Source of the DNA: Cryomorphaceae bacterium
GTDB lineage: Bacteria; Bacteroidota; Bacteroidia; Flavobacteriales; Schleiferiaceae
NCBI GenBank assembly: GCA_003451355.1
Contig: DMDX01000015.1
Coordinates: 1 to 32,291 of the forward strand
Direction of reading: 5' to 3'
Length of the DNA stretch: 32,291 nt
Each line of letters begins with the position of its first letter. Positions within the stretch are counted from its first letter, which is position 1. The position numbers and the translations under genes were made by a program. The notes beneath the pieces are model-generated. The model saw nothing but the letters and a program-made list of their open reading frames with translations. It was not told the origin of the DNA and ran no database searches. This document shows positions 1 to 7,759 of this stretch, piece after piece.

Positions 1-123
1 TTCTCCGCGGAGACTGCGAATCTCATCGATTCGACGGTCTACAATCTGAAGACTATACAGGGCTCGAAGTTTTTCTTCGACTGAAGGCGAAGCGACGTTT
101 GATGAAGGTGACTTTTTAGCCAT
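1..123 (-). CDS. COG1579-type zinc-ribbon / coiled-coil protein, N-terminal part (runs off window)
   Basis: Only the first 41 codons are present; the gene continues past the left edge. The translation starts MAKKSPSSNVASPSVEEKLR and continues with an ALYSLQIVDRRIDEI segment, which I recognise as the start of the conserved Bacteroidota protein with a long helical coiled coil and a C-terminal C4 zinc ribbon (COG1579). The zinc ribbon would lie outside the window, so it is not seen. The ATG overlaps the end of nif3 by 8 bases (ATGGCTAA), which suggests translational coupling, and the Nif3/zinc-ribbon pairing is common in this phylum. The family is often described as nucleic-acid binding, but its role is unproven. 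The family call rests on the N-terminus alone. Confidence 0.75.
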   Translation of the reverse strand, partial: MAKKSPSSNVASPSVEEKLRALYSLQIVDRRIDEIRSLRGE

Positions 124-1225
124 GGTTTAGGTATGTACGTACGGGACGGTTATTTGTCTCCGAAATTAGGACTGCAAAAGTAACGAATTCTAAGCGAATA
201 GCCTCGGCCCAATCTTCAATAAATGGCAGCTCACTTTCACCATGCCCTACATCGACGAGTACAATTCCGCCGGGAGTATCCTGAAAGCCGTGGTACTTCG
301 CATCCCCAGTAACGTAGACGTCTGCCCCGGTAGCAGCGGCTGCTTGAATAAATTCCGCTCCAGATCCGCCACAGACCGAAACTCTCTTCACCACTCGGTC
401 AAGATCCGCCCTACTGTAGCGCACTGCGTCTGACCCTAGTTGACGGGCAACGTGTGCAATAAAATCGCCCAACCGAACTGGTTCTCGAAGGTCACCCACT
501 GCACCATAACCCAAATCTGACCACGAATTATCTAATGAAATCCATGAATGTGCCACCTCTTCATACGGATGGACCCTCCACACCGCCTCTTGGACCCGAT
601 TTTTCAAAGCCACCGGAACCACGAACTCCAATCTCTGCTCGTGCGCAACTTCGCGAGTCCCGCGCGTACCCACAAATGGCATTGCACCTTCTAGTGGACG
701 AAAGGTCCCAGTTCCGACCGAGGCAAAATGGCACTCATCGTAGTTGCCGAGATGTCCCGCACCTGCTGTAAAGGCCGCTTCGGCAACAATTGGAGCAAAT
801 TCGTTCGGAACATACACCACTAACTGCAGCAATTCACCGGTACGCGGCATCATAACCTTGGTGTTTTCAAGCCCTAAACGCCGCGAAAGAGAAAAACTCA
901 CTCCGCCCGCAATACTATCCCAATTCGTGTGTCCGGCATACAACGCGATATCGTGGCGTACCGCAAAGGCAACCGTCCGTTCAGATACCGTTTTACCCGT
1001 AAGGCGCTTCAATCCTTTAAAAATAATCGGGTGGTGGCTCAGCACCACATTGCATCCCCGCACGACCGCCTCAAGCAATACCTCCTCATCGACATCAAGA
1101 CAGCACAGTACCCCGGTGATGACCGCATTAGGGTCACCGACTAAAAGACCTGAATTATCATAGGATTCCTGTAAGCGCAGTGGTGCGCGCTGTTCTAACC
1201 AATCCACAAGAACACTAACCGTCAT
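116..1225 (-). CDS. Nif3-like dinuclear metal center protein
   Basis: A 369-residue Nif3/YqfO-family protein (NIF3, GTP cyclohydrolase I type 2-like), a toroidal hexamer that binds two metal ions per subunit; its physiological substrate is not settled. Visible ligand motifs are SHHPIIFKGLKRLTG with His64-His65, AGHTNWD with His99, and a C-terminal GHGESE motif. Between the two Nif3 halves (about residues 136-240) is the PII/CutA-like insert typical of long forms, with the HPYEEVAH motif. The frame can be extended to a TTG at 1240, but ATG 1225 (MTVSVLVDWLEQ) is the natural family start. It follows rpsA, with the rpsA terminator tail ending about 13 bases before its ATG, and overlaps the zinc-ribbon gene by 8 bases. 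Confidence 0.93.
   Translation of the reverse strand: MTVSVLVDWLEQRAPLRLQESYDNSGLLVGDPNAVITGVLCCLDVDEEVLLEAVVRGCNVVLSHHPIIFKGLKRLTGKTVSERTVAFAVRHDIALYAGHTNWDSIAGGVSFSLSRRLGLENTKVMMPRTGELLQLVVYVPNEFAPIVAEAAFTAGAGHLGNYDECHFASVGTGTFRPLEGAMPFVGTRGTREVAHEQRLEFVVPVALKNRVQEAVWRVHPYEEVAHSWISLDNSWSDLGYGAVGDLREPVRLGDFIAHVARQLGSDAVRYSRADLDRVVKRVSVCGGSGAEFIQAAAATGADVYVTGDAKYHGFQDTPGGIVLVDVGHGESELPFIEDWAEAIRLEFVTFAVLISETNNRPVRTYLNHG
175..182 (-). promoter_or_regulatory. Possible -7 element (TACTTTTG) for the zinc-ribbon gene
   Basis: On the minus strand TACTTTTG fits the Bacteroidota -7 consensus TAnnTTTG and is followed by CAGTCC, as at the rpsA promoter. It lies about 50 bases before the ATG at 123, inside the 3' end of nif3. 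I see no good TTTG about 20 bases upstream. The same bases encode a Phe-Ala-Val stretch near the Nif3 C-terminus, so the match may be coincidence. Confidence 0.3.
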
Positions 1226-1229
1226 CCTG

Positions 1230-1237
1230 CAAAGAAA
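1230..1237 (-). promoter_or_regulatory. Candidate -7 element of nif3 overlapping the rpsA terminator tail
   Basis: TTTCTTTG on the minus strand matches TAnnTTTG at 7 of 8 positions and is followed by CAGG and the nif3 ATG, so a transcript starting here would be leaderless or nearly so. It sits directly after the T-run of the rpsA terminator. No -33 box is convincing because that region is the hairpin itself. Read-through from rpsA is the alternative. Confidence 0.25.
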
Positions 1238-1238
1238 C

Positions 1239-1264
1239 AAAAAAGGCCGCCCATGTGGGCGGCC
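1239..1264 (-). terminator. Rho-independent terminator of rpsA
   Basis: A perfect 8-bp stem GGCCGCCC/GGGCGGCC (1245-1252 with 1257-1264) encloses a 4-base loop and is followed on the minus strand by six T residues and a further T-rich tail. It begins 25 bases after the rpsA stop codon. The T-run reaches to within 13 bases of the nif3 start. Confidence 0.9.
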
Positions 1265-1288
1265 CGTATCAATGAATGAGGCGTGGGA

Positions 1289-3265
1289 TTACTCCTTGCC
1301 TTCCATTTCTTCTTTGAGGCGAGCTAGGCTATCGAGGTCACCAAGGGTCGACTTCTCAACCTGTGCATTGATCGACTGAACGGACGTCTTACCACCAGAT
1401 CCTTTACCTCCGCGCTTACCTTTTCCACCTTCATCAACGTCATCCGCGCTTCCGCCCTTAAACGTTTGAGTATGCGAAACAAGAATGCGACGTGAATCAC
1501 GATTGAATTCAATTACGCGGAATTCTATCTCCTCACCTACTGCAATGCTTGAGTTGTCCTCTTTAGTTGCATGACGTGGTGGACAGTAGGCTTCAATTTC
1601 TTGGTTTGCGAACCACACATTAAAACCTTTATCTGCTGCAGATTTTACAGAACCTGTATGGCTGCTGCCCACTGAGAACAAATCTTCAAGGCTATCCCAT
1701 GGGTTGTCATTCACTTGCTTGTGACCAAGGCTAAGGCGACGGTTATCAACATCAATATCCAAAACTTTAACCTCAAGCTCTGCACCAACCGAAGTAAACT
1801 CGCTTGGGTGCTTTACTTTTTTCAGCCAAGACAAATCACTAATGTGAATAAGTCCGTCAATACCCTCTTCAAGCTCGAGGAACACCCCAAAATTGGTGAA
1901 GTTGCGAACCTTTCCAGTATGCTGTGAACCTACAGGGTACTTTGCCGTGATGCTTGACCAAGGGTCTGGTGTCAATTGCTTGATGCCCAGTGACATTTTA
2001 CGCTCTTCGCGGTCTACTGAGAGTACTGAGGCTTGAACTACGTCTCCAACTTTGAAGAAATCTTGTGCGGAACGCAGGTGCGATCCCCAACTCATTTCAG
2101 AAACGTGAACTAATCCCTCTACACCTGGTGCAACTTCAATGAACGCACCGTAGTCTGCGAGAACCACAACTTTTCCTTTAATCGTATCGCCTGCTGCAAT
2201 ATTTTGGTCGAGTGCCTCCCACGGATGAGCAGAGAGCTGCTTAAGACCCAATTGAATACGCGTCTTGGCTTCATCAAAGTCCAAAATAACTACATTGAGC
2301 TTCTGATCGAGCTCGACCACCTCTGACGGGTGGTTGATACGGCTCCATGAAAGGTCTGTGATGTGTACGAGTCCGTCCACACCGCCAAGATCGATGAATA
2401 CCCCGTAGCTCGTGATGTTCTTGACCACCCCCTCGAGGACTTGACCCTTTTCGAGTTGGCCAATGATATTGCGCTTCTGTTCTTCGAGATCGGCCTCAAT
2501 AAGGGCCTTGTGCGATACCACCACATTCTTAAACTCGTGGTTGATCTTGACAATTTTGAATTCCATGGTCTTATCGACATAGATATCGTAGTCGCGAATT
2601 GGCTTCACGTCGATTTGAGATCCCGGCAAGAACGCCTCGAGACCAAATACATCGACAATCATACCGCCTTTGGTGCGTGCCTTCACGTAACCTTGAACAA
2701 TTTCCTCAGCTTCAAAAGCTTCATTCACACGGTCCCATGCCTTAATCGAACGGGCTTTACGGTGCGAAAGAACGAGTTGACCCAACTTATCTTCTTGCTT
2801 GTCAACGAGCACTTCAACAAGGTCCCCAACTTTGAGGTCTGGATTGTAGCGGAACTCATTCAAGGATACTACACCCTCTGACTTTGACGAGATATCGATG
2901 ATCACATCGCGATCTGTCATTTGTACGACTACACCGCTAACTACTTGATGCTCTACGGAAGTAACTAGAGTTGCCTCATATAGGCCCTCCATATTTTTGT
3001 GCTCCTCACCACGAGCGCCAAGGCCAGACTCGTATGCGGTCCAATCAAATGAACTCTCTTCTTCTTCGTCTTCCAAAACCAACTCGAGGTCGTATTCTTC
3101 GACAGACTCGTCATTGGCCTCTAATTCAGTCGGGGTTGCAGAATCTTCTAAAGCCTCAACTTCAGGCGTAGATTCTACTTCGGTAACTTCGGGGGAAGCC
3201 TCCACTTCTGCAGCGGCTTGTTCTTGGATTTGGCCCTCCAATTCGGGGTTGAGCTCTTCAGACAT
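1289..3265 (-). CDS. rpsA: 30S ribosomal protein S1
   Basis: A 658-residue S1 protein, which recruits and unfolds mRNA on the 30S subunit. Six S1 OB-fold repeats are visible at about residues 104-171, 188-254, 273-343, 358-431, 445-517 and 531-600; repeats 3-5 carry the GVFIDLGGVDGLVHITDLSW-type core. Before them is an unusually acidic extension (about residues 1-95, runs of Glu/Asp), and after them a Gly/Lys-rich linker (KGKRGGKGSGGK) and a short charged helix. The frame is open to a TTG at 3382, but ATG 3265 (MSEELNPELE) is the acidic-extension start seen in this phylum, and the extension would overlap the promoter. S1 matters here because few genes have a Shine-Dalgarno sequence. It has its own promoter and terminator. 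Confidence 0.96.
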   Translation of the reverse strand: MSEELNPELEGQIQEQAAAEVEASPEVTEVESTPEVEALEDSATPTELEANDESVEEYDLELVLEDEEEESSFDWTAYESGLGARGEEHKNMEGLYEATLVTSVEHQVVSGVVVQMTDRDVIIDISSKSEGVVSLNEFRYNPDLKVGDLVEVLVDKQEDKLGQLVLSHRKARSIKAWDRVNEAFEAEEIVQGYVKARTKGGMIVDVFGLEAFLPGSQIDVKPIRDYDIYVDKTMEFKIVKINHEFKNVVVSHKALIEADLEEQKRNIIGQLEKGQVLEGVVKNITSYGVFIDLGGVDGLVHITDLSWSRINHPSEVVELDQKLNVVILDFDEAKTRIQLGLKQLSAHPWEALDQNIAAGDTIKGKVVVLADYGAFIEVAPGVEGLVHVSEMSWGSHLRSAQDFFKVGDVVQASVLSVDREERKMSLGIKQLTPDPWSSITAKYPVGSQHTGKVRNFTNFGVFLELEEGIDGLIHISDLSWLKKVKHPSEFTSVGAELEVKVLDIDVDNRRLSLGHKQVNDNPWDSLEDLFSVGSSHTGSVKSAADKGFNVWFANQEIEAYCPPRHATKEDNSSIAVGEEIEFRVIEFNRDSRRILVSHTQTFKGGSADDVDEGGKGKRGGKGSGGKTSVQSINAQVEKSTLGDLDSLARLKEEMEGKE

Positions 3266-3379
3266 GAGCTTGGGGTCTTGTATCTGGCGCACGGAAAGGA
3301 CTAAAGCGCAGCGCCGAGAGACGTTAAGTATTGATTCCCAATTTGGCGTCCTTTCGCAACGCGTACCAAAATAGGACTG

Positions 3380-3413
3380 CAAAGGTACAAAAAATCAAAC
3401 CTCACAGGTACAA
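3380..3413 (-). promoter_or_regulatory. rpsA promoter (Bacteroidota sigma-A type)
   Basis: On the minus strand TACCTTTG (3380-3387) is a full match to the -7 consensus TAnnTTTG and is followed by CAGTCC. A CTTG whose TTG lies at 3411-3413 could be the -33 box, with 23 bases between. A start near 3373 would give a leader of about 105 bases before the rpsA ATG, the longest leader in the window and a plausible site for feedback control, though I see no clear structure in it. Confidence 0.65.
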
Positions 3414-3418
3414 GTCCA

Positions 3419-3448
3419 TAAAAAAAGCCCGGGCGTTGGCCAGGGCTT
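3419..3448 (-). terminator. Rho-independent terminator after citrate synthase
   Basis: On the minus strand AAGCCC and GGGCTT flank an inner GGC/GCC pairing with one mismatch (hairpin 3425-3448), followed by seven T residues. It lies 17 bases after the citrate synthase stop and closes the ribosomal superoperon before the separate rpsA promoter. Confidence 0.85.
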
Positions 3449-3464
3449 CTTTCGCTCTGCGCAC

Positions 3465-4790
3465 TTAGGCGTTGAACTTCTTTTTAAGTAAGTCGGTCGT
3501 CGTTGAACCCGGTCGCTCAAGCGGCATTGCCAACGCCCGATCCCAAATCAAATTCGTAAGCACCCCAAGCGCACGCGAAACTCCGAAAAGAACAGTGTAA
3601 AAGTCGTACTCCACCATACCGTAGTGCATCAGCAATTGACCGCTGTGCGCATCGACATTGGGGAATGGATTCTTAACCTTTCCAGTAGACTCAAGAATAC
3701 CGGGCACTACTTCAAAAATATTTGAAATAACCTTGAACAAGGGGTCTTCTGGCATGTGCTTCTGGGCAAACTCACGCTGGGCCATGTAGCGGGGGTCAGT
3801 CTTGCGAAGCACGGCGTGCCCGAATCCCGGAACCACCTTTCCCGCGGCCATGGTATCGTGAACATACTTCGCAATTTGCTCCTTACTCGGCTCTTGCGTA
3901 CCCAAATCTTCGAGCATTTCAAACGTCCACTTGATTACCTCTTGGTTGGCAAGTCCGTGCAAAGGACCAGCCAAACCATTCATGCCCGCAGCGAAGCTTT
4001 GGTAGGCATCACTCAACGCAGAACCGACCAAATGCACAGCATGCGCCGAAACGTTTCCACCTTCGTGGTCCGAGTGAATCGTCATGTACAAACGCATCAA
4101 TTCACGGAACTCTTCGTTGTCGTACCCCAGCATGTGGGCAAAGTTTCCGGCCCAATCCAACTTGGGATCTGGCTCAATGTGTTCGCCCCTTTTGTACGTA
4201 CGTCGGTAGATGTAGGCCGCAACACGCGGAAGGCGCGCAATCAGATTCATCGCATCTTCATACGTGTACTCCCAGTACTCGGACTTGCTGATCCCGCGCG
4301 CATAGGCCTTGCTAAACTCTGACTCGGTGCGAAGTGCCATAATCCCAACTACAAACTGGGTCATTGGGTGCGCCCGCCGAGGTAGTGCATCAATAGCCTT
4401 AAAAACGTGAAGCGGAACAATCGCCCGACGAGCCCAGCTGTTGCTAAGTCTGCGCACGTCATCGTCGTTCGGCATTTCATTCATCAGGATCAAATGAAAA
4501 AGTGCCTCAGGCAGGGGCTCCTGACCACCCGGGTACTTTGGCAAAAGACTTTGAAGCTCCGGAATACTATAGCCTCTGAAGCGAATGCCTTCTTCGGGGT
4601 CAAGTTTTGATGTTTCGCATATCAACGCATTCATACCGCGCATGCCCTGATAAATTTGAGCCACCGTGATTTCTCCTAGTGATTTATCTCCGTGTTCTGC
4701 GACAAAAGCCTTTACCTCGGCTTGCGCAGGGCCAATCTTAGACGCGAAACGGTCTTTAATTCGGTCGTTGGTGTAGATAATTTCGTTCAT
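3465..4790 (-). CDS. gltA: Citrate (Si)-synthase, eukaryotic/mitochondrial-like type
   Basis: A 441-residue citrate synthase that condenses oxaloacetate and acetyl-CoA at TCA entry. The catalytic triad is visible: His278 in GPLHGLANQEV, His325 in GFGHAVLRKTDPRY and Asp380 in NVDAHSG. From memory, long stretches match animal mitochondrial citrate synthase (GMRGMNAL...ETSKLDPEEGIRFRGYSIPE, SDHEGGNVSAH, YTVLFGVSRALGVL) rather than the shorter-core GltA of E. coli or most flavobacteria. This predicts a dimeric enzyme not inhibited by NADH. No targeting peptide is present. The ATG is 3 bases after the eno stop, and the gene ends the carA-eno-gltA tail behind the ribosomal operon. The symbol is given by position; a citZ- or CS-type name would serve as well. 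Confidence 0.95.
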   Translation of the reverse strand: MNEIIYTNDRIKDRFASKIGPAQAEVKAFVAEHGDKSLGEITVAQIYQGMRGMNALICETSKLDPEEGIRFRGYSIPELQSLLPKYPGGQEPLPEALFHLILMNEMPNDDDVRRLSNSWARRAIVPLHVFKAIDALPRRAHPMTQFVVGIMALRTESEFSKAYARGISKSEYWEYTYEDAMNLIARLPRVAAYIYRRTYKRGEHIEPDPKLDWAGNFAHMLGYDNEEFRELMRLYMTIHSDHEGGNVSAHAVHLVGSALSDAYQSFAAGMNGLAGPLHGLANQEVIKWTFEMLEDLGTQEPSKEQIAKYVHDTMAAGKVVPGFGHAVLRKTDPRYMAQREFAQKHMPEDPLFKVISNIFEVVPGILESTGKVKNPFPNVDAHSGQLLMHYGMVEYDFYTVLFGVSRALGVLTNLIWDRALAMPLERPGSTTTDLLKKKFNA

Positions 4791-4793
4791 AGC

Positions 4794-6074
4794 TTATTTC
4801 AAATTTGCTCCCGGGTAAATTGCTGTTGATCCGAGCATCTCTTCAATGCGAAGGAGCTGGTTATACTTCGCCATTCGGTCTGAACGCGATGCGGAACCGG
4901 TCTTAATCTGACCGGTATTCAACGCTACAGCCAAATCCGCAATCGTCGAATCCTCAGTTTCTCCGGAACGGTGCGACATGATGCACGTCATTCCGTTGCG
5001 CTGCGCCTTTTGCACCGTGGCAATAGTTTCAGTAAGCGTTCCGATTTGGTTCACCTTGACGAGTACCGAATTCGCCGAATTGAGCTCAATACCCTTGGTC
5101 ACGCGATCTACATTGGTCACAAATAGGTCATCACCTACGATTTGAACGCGGTTTCCGATGGCGGAATTCAACTTCGACCAACCATTCCAGTCGTCTTCAG
5201 CAAGGCCATCTTCAATCGAAAGGATGGGGTATTGGTTCACCCAATTAGTCCAGTACGACACCACCTCGTCGGTGGTCATCGTGGCTCCGCCCGACTTCTT
5301 AAACGTGTACAAACCGGTCTTCTCGTCGTAGAGTTCGGTCATCGCGGCATCCATGGCGATGTACAAGTCCTTACCTGCGGTAAATCCGGCTTTCGTGATT
5401 GCTTCAAGGACGGTCTCAATGGCCTCCTCATTCGAGCGAATATTCGGCGCAAATCCGCCCTCATCGCCCACATTCGTGCTGTAGCCCTTCGCCTTCAGCA
5501 CCGACTTGAGGTGGTGAAAAACTTCGGTACCCATTTGTAGACCCTGACTAAAGCTCGTGGCACCCACAGGCATGACCATGAATTCTTGAAAATCGATGGC
5601 GTTGTCTGCGTGCGCACCTCCGTTCAAAATGTTCATCATCGGAACCGGCAGCGTACGCGCCGTCACTCCCCCTACGTACTGAAAGAGCGGAAGGCCGCTC
5701 GCCTGTGCTGCAGCACGCGCGGCAGCAAGCGATACCGCCAAAATCGCGTTGGCACCAAGGCGCGCTTTGTTGGGCGTTCCATCGGCATCGAGCATGGCCA
5801 TGTCTAATTCGGCTTGGTCGGTAACCTCAAGGCCAACTACGGCTTGGGCAAGCTCGTTGTTGACATGATCTACCGCCTTGAGCACTCCTTTACCGAGGTA
5901 GACGGCGGAATCTCCATCGCGAAGCTCCACCGCTTCGTGGGCGCCCGTCGAGGCTCCAGAAGGTACTGCGGCCCGGCCAAAATGGCCCGAATCGGTAACC
6001 ACATCGGCTTCGACCGTGGGGTTTCCGCGTGAATCAAGTATCTGACGTGCGTAAACTGAAGTAACTGTAGGCAT
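4794..6074 (-). CDS. eno: Enolase (phosphopyruvate hydratase)
   Basis: A 426-residue cytosolic enolase converting 2-phosphoglycerate to phosphoenolpyruvate in glycolysis; the length is normal for bacteria. Visible features are the substrate loop VPSGASTGAHEAVELRDGD (from residue 38), general-acid Glu205 in NVGDEGGFAP, Mg2+ ligands Asp242, Glu288 (SIEDG) and Asp315 (VGDDLF), catalytic Lys340 in VLVKVNQIGT, and the signature SHRSGETEDS at 367-376. The ATG lies 2 bases after the carA stop, and citrate synthase starts 3 bases after its own stop, so the three genes form one tightly packed transcript behind rplQ. Enolase may be part of the RNA degradosome in some bacteria; nothing here tests that. 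Confidence 0.98.
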   Translation of the reverse strand: MPTVTSVYARQILDSRGNPTVEADVVTDSGHFGRAAVPSGASTGAHEAVELRDGDSAVYLGKGVLKAVDHVNNELAQAVVGLEVTDQAELDMAMLDADGTPNKARLGANAILAVSLAAARAAAQASGLPLFQYVGGVTARTLPVPMMNILNGGAHADNAIDFQEFMVMPVGATSFSQGLQMGTEVFHHLKSVLKAKGYSTNVGDEGGFAPNIRSNEEAIETVLEAITKAGFTAGKDLYIAMDAAMTELYDEKTGLYTFKKSGGATMTTDEVVSYWTNWVNQYPILSIEDGLAEDDWNGWSKLNSAIGNRVQIVGDDLFVTNVDRVTKGIELNSANSVLVKVNQIGTLTETIATVQKAQRNGMTCIMSHRSGETEDSTIADLAVALNTGQIKTGSASRSDRMAKYNQLLRIEEMLGSTAIYPGANLK

Positions 6075-6076
6075 GG

Positions 6077-7171
6077 TTAAGCTGGGATTTTAGCGCTCAT
6101 TAAGGCGACGAATTCATCAAAGAGGTATTGGGCATCGTGCGGACCCGGAGAAGCCTCTGGGTGGTACTGCACGCTAAATACGGGAACATCTGTGCGCCGA
6201 ATTCCGGCAACCGTTCCATCGTTGAGGTGAACATGAGTCAGGGTGACATTCGGCGCCGACTCAACATCCTGCATCGCAACCGCAAAACCGTGGTTCTGCG
6301 AAGTGATTTCACCTTTTCCCGTCGCAAGATTCTTCACGGGGTGGTTAATTCCGCGGTGACCATTATGCATTTTATAGGTGCTCAATCCCGAGGCCAACGC
6401 AATCATTTGGTGCCCCAAGCAAATTCCGAATGTGGGTTTGCCTGAATCCAAGATTTCACGCACCGTCTCGATCACCTGAGGACTCGCCGCGGGATCGCCT
6501 GGACCGTTCGACAAGAAGAATCCATCAGGCGCGTCCGCGGAGAGGACATCAAACGGAGTATTGTACGGATATACCGTAACTCGACAGCCAACGCGAACCA
6601 AGTTCCGAAGAATATTGCGCTTCACCCCAAGGTCAAGAGCTGCAACGTGAAACTCCGCATTGCGATCACCAACTGTATAGGGCTCAGATGTGCTCACGTG
6701 CGAACACAACTCCAGACCTTCCATGTTCGGGGCATCCAGGAGGCGCTGCTGCGCAGCTTCTAAGGACAACTCGGTGGTTATCACCGCGTTTTGTGCTCCG
6801 AAATCACGGATGTGCTGCACGAGTGCACGGGTATCGACATCCGCAATTACCACAGAATCGTTCATGAATTCTTTTAAACTCTTGTGGTTCCCTCGCACCC
6901 GCGAAGCTAATTCGCTGAAACTCTTACAAACTAGTCCCGAGATCTGAACGTCAAATGACTCGCTTTCTTCAGATTCTACACCATAGTTACCAATATGAGC
7001 AGTCGCCGTAACCATTATCTGGCCCTTGTAACTTGGATCCGTGAAAATCTCTTGATATCCGGTCATCCCGGTGTTAAAGCAAATCTCCCCCACTGACGTT
7101 CCGTCAATTCCGACAGAGGCGCCCTCAAACAAGGTGCCGTCTGCGAGAAGTACAAAGGCTTTTGAACTCAT
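6077..7171 (-). CDS. carA: Carbamoyl-phosphate synthase small subunit (glutaminase)
   Basis: A 364-residue CarA that hydrolyses glutamine and channels ammonia to CarB for carbamoyl phosphate, the precursor of pyrimidines and arginine. The N-terminal CPSase small-chain domain (GYQEIFTDPSYKGQI) is followed by a class I glutamine amidotransferase domain with nucleophile Cys251 (FGICLGHQ) and His337/Glu339 (VQYHPEAS). The start chosen is ATG 7171 (MSSKAFVLLADG); the frame opens at a TTG six bases earlier. carB is not in the window. The gene begins only 25 bases after the rplQ terminator T-run, so it is expressed by read-through or from a promoter inside the terminator region. Confidence 0.97.
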   Translation of the reverse strand: MSSKAFVLLADGTLFEGASVGIDGTSVGEICFNTGMTGYQEIFTDPSYKGQIMVTATAHIGNYGVESEESESFDVQISGLVCKSFSELASRVRGNHKSLKEFMNDSVVIADVDTRALVQHIRDFGAQNAVITTELSLEAAQQRLLDAPNMEGLELCSHVSTSEPYTVGDRNAEFHVAALDLGVKRNILRNLVRVGCRVTVYPYNTPFDVLSADAPDGFFLSNGPGDPAASPQVIETVREILDSGKPTFGICLGHQMIALASGLSTYKMHNGHRGINHPVKNLATGKGEITSQNHGFAVAMQDVESAPNVTLTHVHLNDGTVAGIRRTDVPVFSVQYHPEASPGPHDAQYLFDEFVALMSAKIPA

Positions 7172-7195
7172 TATCAATACTTAAGAATTGGGCAC

Positions 7196-7226
7196 AAAAA
7201 AAGGATAAGGGGACACCTTATCCTTT
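7196..7226 (-). terminator. Terminator between rplQ and carA
   Basis: On the minus strand an 11-bp perfect stem AAAGGATAAGG/CCTTATCCTTT (7200-7210 with 7216-7226) with a 5-base loop runs into seven T residues. It starts 24 bases after the rplQ stop and separates the ribosomal genes from the metabolic tail. Because carA starts so close behind it, it may act as an attenuator that sets the ratio of the two parts. Confidence 0.9.
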
Positions 7227-7249
7227 GCAAAGTACGAGCCAAACACGGT

Positions 7250-7756
7250 TTATTCCGCTTCGTTCGTTTCGTTGTTTTCAACTATTTCCGGAGTCTCAGT
7301 TGACACCTCATTCGCTGGGGTTGCAGCAGGAGCAGCAACCTTTGAACGACCACGACGAGTTGACTTCTTAGCTTCCTTCTTGGCGTTCGTGTAGATTTCG
7401 TTAAAATCAACTAACTCAATCATTGCCATCTCAGCGTTGTCACCCAAACGGGTACCTGTCTTAATGATACGGGTGTAACCACCTGGCCGATCTCCAACTT
7501 TGACAGCAACCTCGCGGAACAACTCGGTGACAGCGTCCTTACTCTGAAGGTACGAAAACACCATACGGCGATTGTGTGTACTATCGGTCTTTGAGCGTGT
7601 AACCAATGGCTCAACGTACTTCTTAAGTTCCTTAGCCTTTGCCAACGTCGTATTGATACGCTTGTGCGTGATCAGCGAGGCCGCCATATTGCTCAGCATC
7701 GCCTTGCGGTGCGAAGCCGTACGTCCTAAGTGATTAAATTTCTTGCCGTGACGCAT
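7250..7756 (-). CDS. rplQ: 50S ribosomal protein L17
   Basis: A 168-residue L17. The conserved core is residues 1-120 (MRHGKKFNHLGRTASHRKAM at the start, GDNAEMAMIELVDFN near its end). After it comes a basic stretch (KKEAKKSTRRGRSK) and then an Ala/Pro and Glu/Asn-rich acidic tail not found in the 127-residue E. coli protein; similar tails occur in Bacteroidota. It is the last ribosomal gene of the array, 3 bases after rpoA, and is followed by a strong hairpin terminator. Confidence 0.97.
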   Translation of the reverse strand: MRHGKKFNHLGRTASHRKAMLSNMAASLITHKRINTTLAKAKELKKYVEPLVTRSKTDSTHNRRMVFSYLQSKDAVTELFREVAVKVGDRPGGYTRIIKTGTRLGDNAEMAMIELVDFNEIYTNAKKEAKKSTRRGRSKVAAPAATPANEVSTETPEIVENNETNEAE

Positions 7757-7759
7757 GTC

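Noticed and set aside
3266..3382. 39-codon N-terminal extension of rpsA from a TTG
   Set aside because: It overlaps the -7 element and predicted leader, is not S1-like, and ATG 3265 gives the normal acidic start.
4195..4203. GTACGTAC palindrome, also near 135-142
   Set aside because: A short self-complementary 8-mer, one copy within a gene and the other at a gene end. Two copies in 32 kb are no evidence of a site.
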